Shown here: positions 63,731 through 64,000 of the stretch, piece after piece | Layout of the letters: every line of letters starts with the position of its first letter | Numbering within the stretch: the stretch's first letter is position 1 | DNA from: Acidobacteriota bacterium | GTDB lineage: Bacteria; Acidobacteriota; Terriglobia; Terriglobales; Acidobacteriaceae | DNA length: 64,000 bases | Reading direction: 5' to 3' | Assembly (NCBI GenBank): GCA_018268855.1 | Contig: JAFDVR010000009.1 | Span: 1-64,000, forward strand | Made by a program: the position numbers and the translations under genes | Notes under the pieces: generated by a model | The model's database searches: none | Told to the model about the DNA's origin: nothing | The model's input: the letters and a program-made list of their open reading frames with translations, nothing else

Positions 63731-64000
63731 CTAAGACTTTGTTCCAAAGGTAAATATCGTGGTCGACTTATATGGTTTACCCGGTCGCAGCACCGTTGTC
63801 GGGAATCCCGGATGGTTGGGTGAGTCTGGGTAGTGCTGCGTCTCCAGACAGAATCCGGTGCGGAACTGGTACTTCACGCCGTTGTAACCGGCCCATTTAC
63901 CTGCGAGAAAATTGCCGCTATAAAACTGCACACCGGGTTCGGTCGTGTCCACGCGCAGGGTGCGTCCACTGGTGGGATCCGTTACCTCAGCGGCCAGCTT
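63731..64000 (-). CDS. galM: aldose 1-epimerase (galactose mutarotase), 3' part
   Basis: The last 89 residues of a galactose mutarotase; the 5' end lies beyond the window. The family end is clear: a T-x-E-P-G-V-Q-F-Y-S-G-N-F block with the catalytic-region Glu, then FCLETQHYPDSPNHPGFPTTVLRPG. The frame is open without a stop to base 64000. It interconverts the anomers of galactose and other aldoses, which fits the alpha-galactosidase a few kilobases away, although the two are separate transcription units. Confidence 0.92.
   Translation of the reverse strand, partial: KLAAEVTDPTSGRTLRVDTTEPGVQFYSGNFLAGKWAGYNGVKYQFRTGFCLETQHYPDSPNHPGFPTTVLRPGKPYKSTTIFTFGTKS

Overview
The window looks like chromosomal DNA of an acidobacterium of the Acidobacteriaceae/Terriglobales type (Terriglobus, Granulicella, Edaphobacter and relatives). 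This rests on the large Oar-like TonB-dependent receptors, the secreted VWFA-related protein of the acidobacterial type, a DUF763 protein, many secreted glycan-active enzymes, and short palindromic intergenic repeats. No species can be named from the sequence alone. There is no rRNA, CRISPR array, prophage or intact insertion sequence. One tRNA is present.

Layout. 1-3.2 kb: the 3' part of an Oar-like TonB receptor without its N-terminus. 3.2-10.7 kb: mainly minus-strand cell-envelope and housekeeping genes (DUF202 protein, tRNA-Gly, two secreted unknowns, S41 protease, VWFA protein, dienelactone hydrolase-like protein, GNAT, FabG-type reductase). 10.8-15.4 kb: an M48-protease/beta-propeller fusion and a tandem ThyX-like protein. 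15.5-20.7 kb: a small NTF2-like protein, a Uma2 protein and the succinate dehydrogenase locus sdhC-sdhA-(2-TM protein)-sdhB. 20.9-23.5 kb: PafA-like phosphatase and pyrD. 23.5-24.0 kb: two decayed gene remnants. 24-31.8 kb: DUF4892-like protein, RNase T2, purH, TPR protein, dGTPase-like protein, membrane glycosyltransferase. 31.9-37.1 kb: a three-domain GH18/NodB/GT2 protein and a delta-1-pyrroline-5-carboxylate dehydrogenase.

37.2-41.2 kb is the most unusual signalling segment. A LuxR-type regulator whose receiver lacks the phospho-acceptor Asp stands divergent to a receiver-flavin oxidoreductase fusion. A cyclic-nucleotide-binding histidine kinase follows that fusion 2 bp later, so the kinase may control a flavoenzyme directly. 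41.3-46.2 kb is a sugar catabolic cluster (GH39-like hydrolase, L-rhamnose mutarotase family protein, fucose/arabinose isomerase family protein) facing a Tat-exported sulfatase. 46.2-46.7 kb is A+T-rich and nearly geneless. 46.7-53.9 kb has a secreted unknown with a Gly/Ser/Thr linker, DUF763, class II aldolase, a membrane glycosyltransferase, a methyltransferase and a nucleoside permease-family protein whose ribosome binding site lies in a hairpin. 54.1-60.3 kb holds a GH36 alpha-galactosidase and a complete 1233-residue Oar-like TonB receptor behind a strong sigma70-like promoter with a LacI-type operator at the start point, most simply an alpha-galactoside uptake and breakdown unit. 60.5-64 kb: a YdcF/DUF218 protein, a DUF72 protein, a short-chain dehydrogenase and the 3' part of an aldose 1-epimerase cut by the window end.

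Start codons were moved from the longest open frame wherever a Shine-Dalgarno sequence, signal peptide or family length gave a better choice; each case is noted. All family assignments are read from motifs by eye; no database search was run.
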